Part shown: one piece after another, positions 54,063 through 64,000 of the stretch
How the letters are laid out: every line of letters begins with the position of its first letter
Position numbering within the stretch: position 1 is the first letter of the stretch
Assembly (NCBI GenBank): GCA_964016875.1
Contig: OZ024721.1
Coordinates: 9,429,001 to 9,493,000, forward strand
Reading direction: 5' to 3'
DNA: 64,000 nucleotides
Source: Fallopia convolvulus
Lineage: Eukaryota > Streptophyta > Magnoliopsida > Caryophyllales > Polygonaceae
Program-made: the position numbers and the translations under genes
Notes under the pieces: model-generated
Told to the model about the DNA's origin: nothing
The model's database searches: none
Seen by the model: the letters and a program-made list of their open reading frames with translations, nothing else

Positions 54063-55250
54063 TCGACCAATTTCTTTATAAACGAAATTCTAGATTTATG
54101 CAACACATTCTTTTAAACTTGTCAAAAGTTGACCCGATTCGAAAAATCGATCCGATCCGTCAGAAGTTTTTTGGGTTGAAACCCGACCGGAAATCAATTG
54201 GTCAAGAGTAGACATGTCAAATGGGTGGGGCGGGTCGGGTTCGAGTTTGGGTCAATCGGGTTCGGGTCAAAACGGATCTCGGGTCTTCGGGTCGTTAAAT
54301 TCACGGGTTCATATATGGACCGGGTTGTTATGGCCTTACGGGTTTGGTACGGGTTCGAGTTGATCCAACGGGTCACGATCGTCAATTTTGTTAACCTTTA
54401 TTTTTTATGTTTATTAAAATAATTTTATTATATAAAAATATTATTTAATAATAAAAATATACAAAATTTATAATAAAATATTTAATTTTTAATTGAAATA
54501 ATACTTTATCGGGATGGTTGGGTCAACCTATCGGATTGGTGACCCAACCCAGTTTTTTCCGGGTCAATCGAGTTCGGGTTACTCTTGACCCATTGATTTC
54601 CGAGTCGAGTTTCAACCCAAAAAACTTCAGCGGGTCGGTTTTTCGGGTCGGGTCAAGTTTTGACAGGTCTAGTCCAGAGTAACCCGAACCTGGTCGACCC
54701 GGAAAAAACTCAGTTGGGTCACCAACCCGTTGGGTTGACCCGACCTACCCGATAAAGCATTATTTCAACTAAAAATTAAATATGTTAATAAAAATTGTGT
54801 ATAAAATTATTATTAAATAATATTTAATATAATATAATATTAATTATTTTAATAAATATAAAAATAAAGATTAACAAAATTAACAATCGTGACCCGTTGG
54901 ATCAACCCGACCCCGTAGCAAACCCGGAATAACCCGGTCCATATAAACCCGTAAAGTTAAAGACCCGTGACCTATTTTGACCCAAGCTCGATTGACCCGA
55001 ACCCGATCTGTCCGACCCAATTGACATGTCTTGATTCTTTCTTAATATTTTAAGGTTCCAAAATTATTGTAGCGAGGAATATGGAATTGAAAAGAAACAA
55101 AACAAAAAAAAAATTTGACCAGCCCATAAGAAATCTCACAAGAATGAATGAATGACCAATGATCTAGTAAAAAGAAATTCAATCAAAATTTCAAAAAAGA
55201 ATAATAGCAACTATAAATTCACAATCCTCCATAGTATAATAATCTCCCAA
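54063..55250. repeat. Copy 2 of the duplicated intergenic block, split by the fold-back insertion
   Basis: 54063-54115 (GACCAATTTCTTTATAAACG...ACACATTCT) and 55031-55250 (TTGATTCTT...TCCATAGTATAAT) together align with 53013-53275. The intervening 54119-55031 is absent from copy 1, which makes copy 1 the empty-site reference for that insertion. Confidence 0.6.
54119..55031. mobile_element. Interleaved fold-back element rich in CGGGT words (hAT-like MITE pair)
   Basis: Two inverted-repeat pairs alternate. X (54119-54208) pairs with X' (54581-54670), and Y (54209-about 54587) pairs with Y' (about 54674-55031). Y begins TAGACATGTCAAATGGG and Y' ends TTGACATGTCT. X begins TTGTCAAAAGTTGACCCG and X' ends GGGTCAAGTTTTGACAGG. 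Arms carry many CGGGTC/GACCCG words around AT-rich cores, as in non-autonomous hAT elements. No transposase is present. The order X-Y-X'-Y' fits two related elements overlapping, or a failed excision and repair. Confidence 0.7.
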
Positions 55251-55365
55251 ATTTAACAGTATACCTCATCAACAAAAACCCTTTCCCCAATAGCATCTCA
55301 AATGCTTCTTCCCCTCATCAAAAACGCCACAACTTTCAAAACTCCTCAGAACAACAATGCCCAGA

Positions 55366-56005
55366 TCACAAACTCCAAAGAACCCGAGAATCCGCCATCG
55401 AAGAAGCCGAAGAAGCGGTTGGGATTGCTCCAAACACATTGGGATAAGAAGGCCCAGCTGCTGTATCAGACAATGAGCTTGATGGGCCATTAGAAGGAGC
55501 ATCAGCCTCAGAGGATCCATTTCCAAAGAATGAAATGTGAAGCTTTTGACCCTTTACACAATGCCCAGGCTCTCCACTTGTGAAGTACAAATCTGTTGCA
55601 GAAGTTATGTTGAACAAGGAATTCCCATTGTTCATGTACAAGATTGGATCTTTAAGATTGCAGCTCTTGTAGGATTGTGGTGTCACTTGGATCACTGAAT
55701 CTTGGGTTGGTGGGTACAGAAAAACAGCACAGAAGAAAGTTTAAATAACCCATACCATTTTCAATTGATGGATTCAAGAAACAAATTGATCAAGAACAAG
55801 ATCTGAACTAGTAATGCTTACAGAGAGAATCCCCAATTTTGAGATTGGTATATTTGACCCATTTGGTGTAGACATTAGGGTTTGATGAAGCTGGAACTCC
55901 CCAACCACTCAAATCTCCAACTTTGTGCTGGTAGCAGAGGACTTTGGATTGTACAAGCACTAGAGAAATGAAAGTGCATATAAAAAGTGTTGTTGTACTA
56001 GCCAT
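55366..56005 (-). CDS. Early nodulin-like (phytocyanin-type) protein, possible splice defect
   Basis: Exon 1 (56005-55822) encodes MASTTTLFICTFISLVLVQS, a signal peptide, then HKVGDLSGWGVPASSNPNVY, the start of a plastocyanin-like domain, and ends CTCT|GTAAGC. Exon 2 contains SYKSCNLKDPILYMNNGNSL and FTSGEPGHCVKGQKLHI and a Ser/Pro-rich tail, and ends at TGA 55366. One copper-ligand His of true phytocyanins is missing, as in ENODL proteins. The homologous exon 2 start (FLYPPTQDSV) is preceded by GTGCTG where GTGCAG is expected, so the normal acceptor appears lost. A downstream TTCAG (exon start 55694) would keep frame but drop about ten residues. The tail lacks the usual hydrophobic GPI signal. 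Confidence 0.75.
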
Positions 56006-56426
56006 TTTCTTCTTCTTTCTTTCTCTCAATTTCTCCTTAATTTGAGTGTATGTATACTCTTTTAATACTCCACTTCCAATTCTTTTTGCTACTCAAATCA
56101 AATATAGCAGGAGAGTGAAATCTAACAGTAATAACTGTCTGGAGCATGAAGAATTGAAGAGCATGGAAATGGCTCCATTGGTGATTTACTCAAATACCCT
56201 TCACTTTTATATACAGTTCTCAGTGGGGAGCCTACTCTAACAAGTTAATTGATGCAGAAGAGATGGTGGGTCTACGAGGATAATAACAATTAACAAGGCC
56301 TACACGACCTTACACTGCTTCTTGGCGGAAACTAAGCTCATCTTCCCTTTCTCCACGCCCTCTCATTCTTTGTGCACAATCGCTAATTCAAATCACATTC
56401 ATCAGATTCTTTTCTTTCCGGTAAAA
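56006..56426. promoter_or_regulatory. Shared intergenic region between divergent early nodulin-like and PPR genes
   Basis: About 420 bp separate the two divergent start codons. The PPR copy at the window end shares sequence with this one only from about 56334, which marks the left limit of the duplicated block. No clear TATA box was assigned for either gene. Confidence 0.4.
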
Positions 56427-58967
56427 ATGTACTGTAAAACTCAGTGCATAGACGTCACTCGATTTCCCCTTCCCACTACCACCTCCGCCTCTCAAATCTC
56501 TGTTTTTAGTGTTGGACTCTCCCCTTCTTCCCTTGAATTTCATGACGCCAAAGGCAAAAGCGGGGTGCACTCGTCCCCAACAAACCCACCAAACGGAGTC
56601 AAGAGAACTTCCAAATTCCGCAAAAATTTACGCCCTATCGGCGTCTCTGTGCGCGTTGATAAAGACCGGCTGAATCAGGAGCCTGTTGTTAAAGGACCGT
56701 ATAAAGATCACCGGAAGGTTTGGGTGAAGTCAGGACTCGAATCTAAGGGCATCAGCGAGGGTAGAGGCAGCCTAGGAGGCCGGAATTCGAAGGCGGGTGA
56801 GATGCACTCCAAGTGTTCGACGATACTCCGGGCACTGGAGAGCACCAGAGACCTAGATAAGGCGTTATGGCCTTGGAAGGAAACGCTTACCAACAAGGAG
56901 AGGAGAATCATTCTAAAGGAGCAATCGAGTTGGGAGAGGGCTTTGGAGATCTTTGAGTGGTTTAAGAAGAAGGGATGCTATGAGTTGAATGTAATTCATT
57001 ATAACATTATGCTGAGAATTCTGGGTAAAGCCAGAAGATGGCATGAATTGGAAGAGTTATTGGATGAGATGAGGAGGAAAAGTATTGCCCCTGTTAATTC
57101 AACATATGGTACTCTCATTGATGTCTACAGCAAAGGGGGTCTTAGGGAGAAAGCTGTTGCTTGGCTGCATAGAATGAATGAGCAAGGGATGGAGCCTGAT
57201 GAGGTCACAATGGGCACAGTTGTTCAAATGTACAAGAAAGCTGGGGAGTTGAAAAAGGCGGAGTGTTTTTTCAAGACGTGGTTTTCCAACAAAAATTGTT
57301 GTGGAGCTCACCCTAGCTTGAACAAGTACACTTACAGTATTCTAATTGATATGTATGGGAAAGCAGGGCAGGTTCTAGAAGCTTCTGAGATGTTTGAACA
57401 GATGATCAGAGACGGGGCTGTTCCTGACACTATAACGCTGACCACGATGCTTCACATCTACGGTAACAATGGCAGATTGAAGGATGCGAGCTCGCTATTA
57501 CAGAAAATGGAAGATCTAAAATGCCAGCCTAATACTAGAACGTATAACGTCCTCATATCACTTTATGCTAGGCTTGATGATATTAATGGTGCAATTAGTT
57601 GCTTCATGAAAATGAAGAAGGCTTCTCTTGATCCAGATCCTGTGAGTTATCGCACACTCTTGCACGCGCTTTCCATAAGGCGTATGGTAGATGGAGCTGA
57701 GAAGCTGGTGCTGGAAATGGATGAAAAGGGTCTTGAAATTCATGAACTCACTCAATCAGCACTCACCAGAATGTACATTGAATCCGGGATGCTTGAGAAA
57801 TCATGGTCATGGTTTGAACGCTTCCATGTTCAAGGTAAAATGAGTTCAGAGTGCTATGCAGCCAACATTGATGCTTATGGGGAGTGTGGATACTTTGTGG
57901 AGGCTAAGAAAGCGTTTTCCTGTTGCCAAAATCAGAATAAGTCAGGCGTTTTAGTATTCAATGTGATGATTAAGGCTTATGGAATCGGTAACAAGTTTCT
58001 AGAAGCTTGCCGGTTGTTTGATAGTATGAAGCATAAAGACGTGATTCCAGATAGATATACTTATGTTTGTTTGATATTAATGCTGGCTGGTGCTGGCCTA
58101 CCTCACATTGCTAAACCCTATTTGCTTAAGATGCAAGAAGCGGGTTTGGTAAATGATTCCATCCCGTATTGTGCTGTGATCTCAAGCTATACTAAATTGG
58201 GTCAGCTGGATTTAGCAGTAGAATTATACAATGAGATGATCAGATATGATGTGCTGCCTGATGTTGTTGTATATGGTGTACTAATAAACGCATTTACTGA
58301 GGCTGAAAATGTTCAGGAAGCAGTGTATTATCTCGAGACTATGAAAAAGGCCGGCTTATCTCTTAACACTGTCCTATGTAAAATCTTGATTAAACTCTAC
58401 ACTAAAGTTGGATATTTGAAGGAAGCGGAGGAGGTATTTGAGATTTTAAAATCATCTGATGATGGTGATCTGGATGGTTACTCTTCAATCTGTATGATCG
58501 TCCTCTACACAGAGAATTTAATGGTTAAACAAGCAGAAGATGTTTTTAATTTGATGCAATTAAGAGGCGTTGCCAATGAGTTGTCATTTGCACTGATGTT
58601 GGGCATGTATAAACGCATTGGAAGATTTGAAGATGCAACAGAGATTGCAAACAAGATGAGGGAGCTTGGTCTTCTTAATAAGCTGTTGAGTTACAATAGT
58701 GTTGTTGGTCTCTTTGCAATGAATGGGAGATTCAAAGAGGCGCTTGAAGTTTTTGAGGAGATGGTCAATTTATCCATACAGCCTGACGACTTCGCATTCA
58801 AGCCTCTTAGATCCATTCTTTTGAGATGTGGAGTTCCAAAGCAAGCTGTTGTTAAGTTGGAGGTAACGAGGAGGAAAGATGCTGAGGGCAGTTTGAATGC
58901 TTGGATGTCAGCTCTTACTTCTGCTGTAGTTGGTTGTGATGATTTTAGTGATGAGGATAATAACTGA
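56427..58967 (+). CDS. P-class pentatricopeptide repeat protein (At3g23020-like)
   Basis: A single-exon ORF of 846 codons starts at ATG 56427 (MYCKTQCIDV). The upstream frame lacks another ATG, and the same ATG is kept in the second copy at 62550. The N-terminus is Ser/Thr/Pro-rich and poor in acidic residues, as in plastid or mitochondrial transit peptides. From about residue 190 to 830 P-type 35-residue PPR motifs follow one another (such as YNIMLRILGKARRWHELEEL, YTYSILIDMYGKAGQVLEAS, TYNVLISLYARLDDINGAIS). No E, DYW or SMR domain is seen. Such proteins bind organellar RNA. Length and pattern resemble Arabidopsis At3g23020. A gap around residue 126 lacks about 11 residues (KWASYGGRLPS) present in copy 2. 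Confidence 0.9.
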   Translation: MYCKTQCIDVTRFPLPTTTSASQISVFSVGLSPSSLEFHDAKGKSGVHSSPTNPPNGVKRTSKFRKNLRPIGVSVRVDKDRLNQEPVVKGPYKDHRKVWVKSGLESKGISEGRGSLGGRNSKAGEMHSKCSTILRALESTRDLDKALWPWKETLTNKERRIILKEQSSWERALEIFEWFKKKGCYELNVIHYNIMLRILGKARRWHELEELLDEMRRKSIAPVNSTYGTLIDVYSKGGLREKAVAWLHRMNEQGMEPDEVTMGTVVQMYKKAGELKKAECFFKTWFSNKNCCGAHPSLNKYTYSILIDMYGKAGQVLEASEMFEQMIRDGAVPDTITLTTMLHIYGNNGRLKDASSLLQKMEDLKCQPNTRTYNVLISLYARLDDINGAISCFMKMKKASLDPDPVSYRTLLHALSIRRMVDGAEKLVLEMDEKGLEIHELTQSALTRMYIESGMLEKSWSWFERFHVQGKMSSECYAANIDAYGECGYFVEAKKAFSCCQNQNKSGVLVFNVMIKAYGIGNKFLEACRLFDSMKHKDVIPDRYTYVCLILMLAGAGLPHIAKPYLLKMQEAGLVNDSIPYCAVISSYTKLGQLDLAVELYNEMIRYDVLPDVVVYGVLINAFTEAENVQEAVYYLETMKKAGLSLNTVLCKILIKLYTKVGYLKEAEEVFEILKSSDDGDLDGYSSICMIVLYTENLMVKQAEDVFNLMQLRGVANELSFALMLGMYKRIGRFEDATEIANKMRELGLLNKLLSYNSVVGLFAMNGRFKEALEVFEEMVNLSIQPDDFAFKPLRSILLRCGVPKQAVVKLEVTRRKDAEGSLNAWMSALTSAVVGCDDFSDEDNN

Positions 58968-59167
58968 GTAGAAAAATAGAATCCAACTGCACTTTGTTGT
59001 ACCTTTCCTAGTTTTTACAGCAGATGACGTATCCATCTCCTCCGTTGCTCTCTTGCTATGTGCATTCTCTGCCCAACACAAAAGTAAATGAATGATTGGG
59101 ATAACATTAAATTAATCACATCTGAGAAGAAACAAAATGAAGAGATATTAAACATGTGTAATCTTAC
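58968..59167. other. PPR 3' UTR and truncated intron of the CABIN1-like fragment
   Basis: The 3' UTR of the PPR gene runs into the start of the intron (minus strand, donor GAG|GTAAGA at 59167) of the CABIN1-like fragment. The following exons of that gene are not present, so a breakpoint lies within these 200 bp. Confidence 0.6.
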
Positions 59168-62047
59168 CTCAATATAGAGGTCTTGCTCTGTTTGAGGTTA
59201 TCCATATCAGGAAACACAACCTTCGTTATAGATTCAAGAAACACATCAGACCCAGCTTGCTCTGATAGTTTATCTTCACACAGATTGGGATCATCCAAGA
59301 ACTTATCTATAGGATTTCCAACCAAAACATCTTCAGGTGGTTCTGGAAAGTGCTTGGGTATTGCTCTCAATACTCTATGAAGCTTAGCAAGTCCAGTTTT
59401 CTGAAACCCAATACAAGACAATTAGCAACTACCATGTTAATCACCCTAGAGAAACCAAACAGTATCTTCATATAAAATGCAGGAAAAAGCAAAAAGAATA
59501 ACTGCTAACAGTTGAAGCCTTAGCATATGGCAATATGTACTTGAATACATCAGCACACTGCTCTTTTGACTGGTAGTCTGCACGAGAAGTATTTTTGTGC
59601 ATGGCTAAATCATCCTCATATGATGAATCAGATCGAAGGTTGAGACCATATAGACAGAAAAAGCACTGATCCAATGCATTATCTATTGCCAGCTCAAGTT
59701 CCTCTCTTTCATCTTCAGAAAGCTTGGTGTTATCTTCACTAACTTTATTATCCGATCTTTCTCTTTCTTCTCTCATCTTTACATCAAGAGGATTATAATC
59801 AGGATCTATCTGTGCTTTTAAATTTCCTTGGTCTACATCTCCGCAAGGGGAAATGTCTTCTGTATTTACTTCAGATGGTAGTACTTCAGAGGTGGTGCAT
59901 TTGGAACTTTCACCATGTGATGTTTCTGACCCCTCATTTGAAGACTGAGAACTGGACTTAAGTTTCATATCTAATGCCAGCACGTGCTTGATTGCGAGTT
60001 TAAGAAATGTTCCATCCACTCCACCTTCGTCATTCACACAGCAAAGATCATATTCAGCTAGTAAGTCGTCTATGCCTACAACTAGGTCAACCTGAAATAT
60101 GATGAATAGGGATATCATAAGCCAAGAAAAAAGAAATGAAAGGCTCAAGGTATTTTTCCACTTAGTATAGCCAGGTGAAACTCACTTGTGTTTATGTAGT
60201 AACTGCCACATCCAGGTGTTGGAGTTTGCAAAATGCAATGGCAGCATCAACAAAGCAACACCGTGGTTTCTGATCTGTCTCGTCCAAACTTGAAATCCCA
60301 GAAGATTTCCTGGACAAGTATAACCTTGCAATATTGCACATCAGTTGGCACAGCAGTGACTGAATCTCACCTATGTCGTTTCTTGGTAAAGTGATGCCAC
60401 TCTGCAAGCCCACAATCAGTCACACGTTGCAGAAAATATTGATGGGAGTTCCTTAACAGGAATAGCGTAGAGATGCAAACCACAGATACACATGCACAGA
60501 ATCACAGATTATGAGGCAATAGATGATAGCATGCCAAATCCTTCAATCTAAGTTCATACTTCCACAGCTACCAAATTAAGCCACTTCTTGTTTGAATCTT
60601 CTCCTGATTCAGCCTCATGAGCAGAAATATTTTTACTACTGAGCGGTCTAAAGGAAGAAGCTGAATCTACCATGCCAGATGTTTTCATGAGTATCTGGAG
60701 TTTGCGACGGTGACAGTTCAAGCATAACTCCAGGTTTAATGGTATCGAAATTTCACATGCCTTGATTAAAGCATCCAACGCTGCTAGCTCAACCAATGCA
60801 TGTTCTTCACCCTTGTCCAAGAACATCAAACTATCCAGATGGACACCTTTTGTAGATAATAGCAAGGGGCCAAGAACATCTATGCATTTTGAGTACATTT
60901 CATTCTTGATCATCTCACCAACACTCTTCTTCATCAAGAAATGAACTTCTAAGAGATTTATTTCATGCATAATCCTATCAACACTCAATTCTTTGCTGAG
61001 TTTGCAGTGCGGGAAATGAATAGTCCCAGGTATATCATTCAAATTCTTGTTATTTTCCAATAGGAATAAGGCAATGGAAAATTCTTCATGTGCCTTTTCC
61101 CTATTGCCATCCCATGCTGATACATGACCACTTAGCCAATAAAACCGGACCCAGAAGGAACTTTTCTCGGTTATCATAAATGCATGTCGAGGTGATTCTA
61201 GACAATCAAGAGGATTAGATGATCCTTTTACACTGTCTTGACAATCATTCACAGTTAAGGAGCCGCTTCTAATTTCAGATACAGAACTTGATTTATATGG
61301 AGTGTCCAAAGCAATTGACTCGATGACTTTACAGAGATGGTAGGTTACCTCCAATATGCAGTCAGAAGCTGCAGATGCATCAGAGGAGCAAGACGCAAGG
61401 TCATAATATAACTCGGCCAAAAAGAGACTGCACTCTGGAGTTCTATCAGTTCCCCAATGCCTCGTCAATTTCTCAAGCTCCAAGAGCTTCACAAATGATT
61501 CCCGATAAGAAAGAAGCCCTTTGGCAGCCTTTTCCAGAAGCAAATGCCCCAGATGGTAAGCACCATAATTGGATGAAGTTTCCTTGACAAACCATAACAC
61601 ATGAATGCGCTCCTCTTCTACTGAATTCCCAACACCATTGCAGCAAGACAGTGTAAAATTGCAATTATGGTCAAACTCTTTATGTTGATCACTTACAATA
61701 AAGGGTTCCAGATATTGAGCAACAAGTTTCGCAGGATCCTTATTTCCAGAATGCTGTGAATCTTCTTTCCCTGGTTTATTGCTCCTAAGACTTACCAGCC
61801 TGGTGCTTCGCCTTTCATGAGCTTTCTCTTCAAGTATGAGACCTTTCCTATTGACAGTATTTGCATTTGCAGTATTACTATGCCCTTCGCTGACAATTTC
61901 ACTGGGCAGTGTGTTATTGGAGAGACTCTTACTTTCTACAGACTTGCTATTCTCCAAATTGCTGCAATATTAGTTCGGCAACGGATAGGGATGCAACCTC
62001 ATCTCCAATAGCAATAAGTACTTCAAGTAGATTCTCTATACAGTTCC
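59168..62047 (-). pseudogene. CABIN1-like (calcineurin-binding protein cabin-1 homologue) gene fragment
   Basis: Four exons can be traced on the minus strand: about 62047-60560, 60401-60190, 60091-59510 and 59400-59168, each with good GT/AG borders. Diagnostic peptides are NLLEVLIAIGDEVASLSVAE, RRSTRLVSLRSNKPGKED, NYGAYHLGHLLLE, RHWGTDRTPECSLFLAELYY, CCFVDAAIAFCKLQHLD and EELELAIDNALDQCFFCLYG. In animals and plants this TPR-rich protein belongs to the HIRA histone H3.3 chaperone complex. Here the 5' exons and the 3' exons are missing. A large internal deletion joins SVAELIL directly to later sequence with an in-frame TAG (61947-61949), and TAA at 60192-60194 ends exon 2. It is therefore a dead middle fragment. 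Confidence 0.85.
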
Positions 62048-62435
62048 CTGCAAGTAGATTGAATCACTTATTCCATTGCAAATTCAAGAAGTGAATAACC
62101 ATCCGAATAGGTAATATAGAACAACTGTTTTAAGATGGATGATGAAAAATCAAAATTCATTCAGGAATCAGTTAAACGATCATTATTAGCAGAGAAACAA
62201 TTACATGGCAAGTTTCAGAGATAACTTCTTACAATTGTTGGGACTGCAGAGAAGACCTTGTTCAAATGCCCATCGTGATATACTCAATAAACCCATTGAG
62301 CACGATAATGTTCCAAGCTTATAAAAAATATCCCGTTAACATGGTACGGGTAATAAACTATTTCCGTATTAAACTATACGTTCTTGGCAAGGTGATATTT
62401 AAAAAACGAAAGTTATCGCAAGACAAGACCTGAGC
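62048..62435. other. Intronic remainder of the CABIN1-like fragment up to the PPR duplication border
   Basis: No coding sequence is recognised. Homology between the two PPR copies begins at about 62446 (AAGCTCATCTTCCC), so the border of the duplicated block lies here. Confidence 0.4.
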
Positions 62436-62549
62436 CTGTTGTTCCGCAAGCTCATCTTCCCCTTCTTCTCCACGCCCTCTCATTCTTTGTGCAATTGTGC
62501 AATCGCTAATGGAAATCACATTCATCAGATTTTTTTCTTTCCAGTAAAA

Positions 62550-64000
62550 ATGTTCTGTAAAATTCAGTGCATAGACGTCACTCGATTTCCCCTTCCCACT
62601 ACCATCTCCGCCTCCCAAAGCTCTGTTAATGTCGGACTCTCCCCTTCTTCCCTTGAATTTCACGACGCCAATGGCAAAATCGGGGTGCACTCGTCCCCCA
62701 CAAACCCTCCAAACGGAGTATTCAAGAGAACTTCCAAATTCCGCAAAAATTTACGCCGCGTTGATAAAGACCGGCTGAATCAGGAGCCTATTGCTCAAGG
62801 ACTCGAATCTGAGGGCGTTGGCGAGGCTAGAGGCGGTCAAGGAGGCCGGAATTCGAAGGCGGGTGAGATGCACACCAAGTGTTCAACGAAATGGGCGTCT
62901 TACGGGGGCCGCTTACCGTCAATACTCCGGGCACTGGAGAGCACCAGAGACCTGGATAAGGCGTTGTGGCCATGGAAGGAGACGCTTACTAACAAGGAGA
63001 GGAAAATCATTCTAAAGGAGCAATCGAGTTGGGAGAGGGCATTGGACATCTTTGAGTGGTTTAAGAAGAAGGGATGCTATGAGTTGAATGTAACTCATTG
63101 TAACATTGTGCTGAGAATTCTGGGTAAAGCCAGAAGATGGCATGAATTGGAAGAGTTATTGGATGCGATGAGGAGGAAAAGTATTGCCCCTGTTAATTCA
63201 ACATATGGTATTCTCATTGATGTCTACAGCAAAGGGGGTCTTAGGAAGAAAGCTGTTGCTTGGCTGCAGAGAATGAATGAGCAAGGGATGGAGCCTGGTG
63301 AGGTCACAATGGGCACAATTGTTCAAATGTACAAGAAAGCTGGGGAGTTTAAAAAGGCGGAGCGTTTTCAAGACTTGGTTTTCCAACAAAAATGGTTGTG
63401 GAGCTCACCCTAGGTTGAACACGTACACTTACAATATCCTAATCGATATGTATGGGAAAGCTGGGCAGGTTCTAGAAGCTTCTGAGATGTTTGAACAGAT
63501 GATCAGAGACGGGGCTGTTCCAGACGCCACAACGCTAAACACGATGCTTCACATGTATGGTAACAATGGCCGGTTGAAGGATGCAAGCTCGCTGGTACAG
63601 AAAATGGAAGATTTAAAATGCCAGCCTGATACTAGAACGTATAACATCCTCATATCACTTTATGCTAGGCATGGTGATATTAATGGTGCAATTAGCTGTT
63701 TCATGAAAATGAAGAAGGCTTCTCTTGATCCCGATTCTGTGAGTTACCATACACTCTTGCACGCGCTTTCCGTAAGGCGTATGGTAGATGAAGCTGAGAA
63801 GCTGGTGCTGGAAATGGATGAAAAGGGTCTTGAAATTCATGAACTCACTCAATCAGCACTCACCAGAATGTACATTGAATCCGGGATGCTTGAGAAATCA
63901 TGGTCATGGTTTGAACGCTTCCATGTTCAAGGTAAAATGAGTTCAGAGTGCTATGCAGCCAACATTGATGCTTATGGGGAGCATGGATATTTTGTGGAGG
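62550..64000 (+). pseudogene. Second PPR copy, frameshifted, running off the window
   Basis: The sequence is a close duplicate of 56427 onwards, with start ATG 62550 (MFCKIQCIDV). It retains KWASYGGRLPS, which copy 1 lacks, and has its own small deletions in the N-terminal region. Near 63365 a run of six T in copy 1 (GTGTTTTTTCAAG) is four T here (GCGTTTTCAAG). The frame shifts after about 280 residues and stops at 63413. Beyond that, PPR motifs continue in another frame to the window end (YTYNILIDMYGKAGQ). Unless the indel is an assembly error, this copy is dead. Confidence 0.85.

Overview
This window is plant nuclear DNA, almost certainly from a eudicot. It holds nested LTR retrotransposons of the Athila (Ty3/gypsy) and SIRE-like (Ty1/copia) types, an L1-type LINE with a C-terminal RNase H, a tRNA-derived SINE, a Stowaway-like MITE and a Mutator-like element. 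It also holds intron-containing host genes: an early nodulin-like protein, a P-class PPR protein and part of a CABIN1-like gene. I cannot name the species. No bacterial, organellar, rRNA or CRISPR features were seen. Nearly all of the first 51 kb is transposon-derived.

Bases 1-18931 are two nested Athila-type elements. Element A (+ strand, 248-10653) has near-identical LTRs, a gag-protease region and an env-like ORF, but no reverse transcriptase, RNase H or integrase. It lies inside the env-like ORF of element B (- strand, 10654-18931 plus 1-247), which has the full gag-PR-RT-RH-IN order but many stops and frameshifts. Both carry the same dispersed, partly palindromic motif family (CTCG or GGTCG, a variable NTAN core, then the complement), in LTRs, untranslated DNA and coding DNA.

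Bases 18932-31600 hold degenerate repeats, a Stowaway-like MITE (20677-20949), a SINE with a 12-bp target duplication (20997-21191) and a solo LTR D (21994-30583, TSD ATTAC). The solo LTR is split by Athila element C (22395-30099, - strand, TSD TTCCA). C is another gag-protease element without RT or IN, and it has its own GC-rich repeated motif in both LTR and gag.

Bases 31600-41260 hold a leader-like sequence and a MULE (33121-40304, 9-bp TSD) that seems to carry a captured first exon. A 6.2-kb L1 LINE is inserted in that MULE (33957-40198). Bases 41265-51362 are a SIRE-like copia element G (TSD ACAAC) with gag, pol and a third, env-like ORF preceded by its own TATA-like and leader-like sequence.

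Bases 51363-64000 are more genic. They hold exon-like relics, a duplicated intergenic block split by an interleaved fold-back repeat (54119-55031), an early nodulin-like gene with a probable lost splice acceptor, an apparently intact PPR gene (56427-58967), a decayed CABIN1-like fragment on the opposite strand, and a second, frameshifted PPR copy running off the window end. The host genes do not form a pathway. The last three look like products of a local segmental duplication.
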